A stretch of 5,344 bases of DNA from an uncultured Eubacteriales bacterium. GTDB taxonomy: Bacteria; Bacillota; Clostridia; Christensenellales; CAG-138. Made by a program: the position numbers and the translations under genes. Under the pieces are notes generated by a model. The model was not told the origin of the DNA. It saw only the letters and a program-made list of their open reading frames with translations, and ran no database searches. Location: the NCBI GenBank assembly GCA_900544965.1, contig UQXE01000066.1:1-5344 (forward strand), given 5' to 3'. Positions 4,163-5,344 of this stretch are shown here, piece after piece (position 1 is the first letter of the stretch; the number at the start of each line of letters is the position of its first letter).

Positions 4163-5239
4163 ATGGCCGAAGATATCGGGGAATTGTATGAAACAATGAA
4201 GGCCCGGCTTGACGGAGTGGACTTTGGCGCTATATGGGAGGGCTTTCACAGGTATCCCTTTGCGCTGTATAATGATGAATACGTGTGGCTGGACGGCCAG
4301 GTCATCCCGCATGACAACAGGTTTTTGGGCAATACCTGCATAGAGTACGGCGGCGGGCGTATCGCCATCTGGAACATAGGCCGCGGCGTTGACGGGGATG
4401 CGGATATATTCGCGGCCGACCTGGTTCATGAGATGTTTCACGCGTTTCAGATGGAAAGCGGCGAAACAAGGTTTCCAAACGATCTGGCAGCGCTCGACTA
4501 TCCGATGGATATTATCAACTTTGCCGTTAAGCTGGAGGAAAACCGGCTGCTTGCCGAGGCCTGCCGCAGCGGGCGGGCGCACGGTCGGGACCTGCTTAAG
4601 GGGTTTTCGGGCCTCAGGCTTTACCGCGAATCCATAATAGGCGGGTTTATCGACTGCGAATACCTTGCGGAAACCGTGGAGGGAATGGCCGAATATGCCG
4701 GCGTCTCGGCCCTTAACCAGCTTAGCGGCAAAAAGTTCGATGAGAGGGTGGAAAAATACCTGTCCATCATAATATCCCCGGGCGAGCTGCTGTTCGACCC
4801 CAGGCGGATATCCTATTATACGGGCGCGATGCTGGTGTTGGCGGCCAAACTTGCGGGGATCAGCCTGGCGCATGGGCTTGGCGCGGAGCGGCGAAGCGTG
4901 TTTCGGATTTTAGCCCGCGCGCTGGACGCTTGCGCTCAGGAACCCGACATGTCGAGTTTGCCCCACCGAGGGATTTCACAGCTGCTTTCCGAGTTCCGCG
5001 CGGCTAGGGCGGCCATGTTCGACGGCTTTTGGGGCGCCAGGCGTGAAAAGACGGGCGGAAGCTATGCAATATGCGGCTATGATCCGATGAATATGATAAA
5101 GTCCGAAGGCCGGGTGCTGTGCAAAAACTTTATCATGCTTAAGAAGGACGGCAAAGAGGAAGCGCAGTTTATAGGCGGTCCTGTCCTGCTCGAGCTTGAG
5201 GAAAACTCGGTAAACCGTGTAAGGGCGTATTATAAGTAG
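4163..5239 (+). CDS. Uncharacterised HExxH zinc-metallopeptidase-like protein
   Basis: A 358-residue protein I cannot place in a named family. HEMFH (89-93, bases 4427-4441) within D-L-V-H-E-M-F-H-A-F-Q fits the HExxH zinc motif. ETVEGMAEY (170-178) resembles the third-ligand segment of gluzincins, with E173 the likely ligand, 80 residues after the second His. This suggests a peptidase-MA-like fold; catalysis is inferred. There is no signal peptide or membrane helix, so it is probably cytoplasmic. The N-terminal part (20-75) is Trp/Tyr-rich. The last ~55 residues (I-C-G-Y-D-P-M-N-M onward) look like a small beta-rich domain. ATG 4163 is chosen over GTG 4154 because AGGAGG (4149-4154) overlaps that GTG and sits 8 bases before the ATG. 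It follows the rplA terminator directly and takes the place where rplJ is normally expected. Confidence 0.8.
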   Translation: MAEDIGELYETMKARLDGVDFGAIWEGFHRYPFALYNDEYVWLDGQVIPHDNRFLGNTCIEYGGGRIAIWNIGRGVDGDADIFAADLVHEMFHAFQMESGETRFPNDLAALDYPMDIINFAVKLEENRLLAEACRSGRAHGRDLLKGFSGLRLYRESIIGGFIDCEYLAETVEGMAEYAGVSALNQLSGKKFDERVEKYLSIIISPGELLFDPRRISYYTGAMLVLAAKLAGISLAHGLGAERRSVFRILARALDACAQEPDMSSLPHRGISQLLSEFRAARAAMFDGFWGARREKTGGSYAICGYDPMNMIKSEGRVLCKNFIMLKKDGKEEAQFIGGPVLLELEENSVNRVRAYYK

Positions 5240-5243
5240 CCTG

Positions 5244-5288
5244 AACCCGCAAAACAGGGCCTGACGGCTGCATGCAACTGCCAGGCCC
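5244..5288 (+). repeat. Right copy of the structured repeat
   Basis: It begins 5 bases after the stop codon of the 4163-5239 gene. It aligns with the minus strand of 110-68 in 36 of 44 columns (AACCCGCAAAACA, GCCT, CGGCTGCA, GCA, CT and CAGGCC conserved). GGGCCTG (5257-5263) pairs with CAGGCCC (5282-5288) around an imperfect inner palindrome centred on GCATGC. Compared with the left copy, a T:A pair is replaced by G:C at the outer stem position. The outer GCAAAACA arm lacks the partner that the left copy has. No T-run follows, so it is not a standard terminator. Confidence 0.65.
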
Positions 5289-5295
5289 CTTACAT

Positions 5296-5308
5296 GGGGC
5301 TCCGCCCC
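5296..5308. repeat. Short GC hairpin GGGGC-TCC-GCCCC
   Basis: A perfect 5-bp stem (5296-5300 with 5304-5308) with a 3-base loop, followed by AAACCCCGCC. It stands between the structured repeat and the last hairpin in the window. Such stems are common in intergenic repeats of gut clostridia, but no function can be assigned here. Confidence 0.45.
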
Positions 5309-5324
5309 AAACCCCGCCAAAGGA

Positions 5325-5342
5325 GACTTTTTGTAAAAAGTC
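5325..5342. repeat. AT-rich hairpin at right edge
   Basis: GACTTTTT (5325-5332) pairs perfectly with AAAAAGTC (5335-5342) around GT. The A/T-rich 8-bp stem runs to the window edge, so the element may continue. It could form part of a terminator or an interspersed repeat unit; its right context is missing. Confidence 0.5.
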
Positions 5343-5344
5343 CC

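Noticed and set aside
4124..4873. Minus-strand open frame of 249 codons opposite the metallopeptidase-like gene
   Set aside because: The plus-strand frame has an AGGAGG site, an HExxH motif and a full-length reading frame; this one is its antisense shadow.
1..5344. tRNA genes, CRISPR arrays, transposase genes or prophage genes
   Set aside because: No cloverleaf with a conserved T-loop, no regularly spaced direct repeats and no transposase or phage-like protein was seen in any frame. The dispersed inverted repeat is too short to be an insertion sequence, although a non-autonomous element cannot be excluded.

Overview
The window looks like chromosomal DNA of a Gram-positive, clostridia-like (Firmicutes) bacterium of moderate to fairly high GC. 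The evidence is the gene order rpmG-secE-nusG-rplK-rplA, the short 49-residue zinc-type bL33, the short single-helix SecE, strong AGGAGG ribosome binding sites and a TTGACA-type promoter with an extended -10. No taxon can be fixed from this sequence alone.

Layout. Positions 1-158 hold no gene but are packed with inverted repeats, including a large imperfect hairpin (59-105) and a perfect 28-base palindrome (115-142). Two minus-strand genes follow: an unrecognised small acidic protein (159-473) and a TraX-family polytopic membrane protein (539-1282), read from an extended -10 promoter near 1324-1332. Positions 1283-1611 are a divergent intergenic region that also carries the main plus-strand promoter (1502-1530). 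The plus-strand translation and transcription cluster is next: bL33 (1612-1761), SecE (1777-2037) and NusG (2062-2658). A 272-base hairpin-rich spacer separates these from uL11 (2931-3356) and uL1 (3410-4099). A strong intrinsic terminator (4114-4148) closes the cluster. Directly behind it lies a gene for an uncharacterised HExxH zinc-metallopeptidase-like cytoplasmic protein (4163-5239). The window ends in another hairpin-rich stretch (5240-5344).

How the parts work together. The cluster couples the ribosome (bL33, uL11, uL1), transcription elongation (NusG) and protein export (SecE). Two structures with the same architecture sit just before the ribosome binding sites of rplK and rplA: an outer GUGG:CCAC helix, a 2-by-7 internal loop and a 4-bp inner helix. 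They look like the 23S rRNA binding site of L1, so L1 probably represses both cistrons translationally. The usual rplJ-rplL pair does not follow rplA here.

The most unusual items are the twin L1-site mimics, an inverted pair of a ~44-base structured repeat at the two edges of the window (each just past the stop codon of the outermost gene), and the metallopeptidase-like gene whose ribosome binding site begins right after the terminator's T-tract. I did not find a clear novel defence or mobile system. The two candidates for something undescribed are the metallopeptidase-like gene and the structured repeat family.
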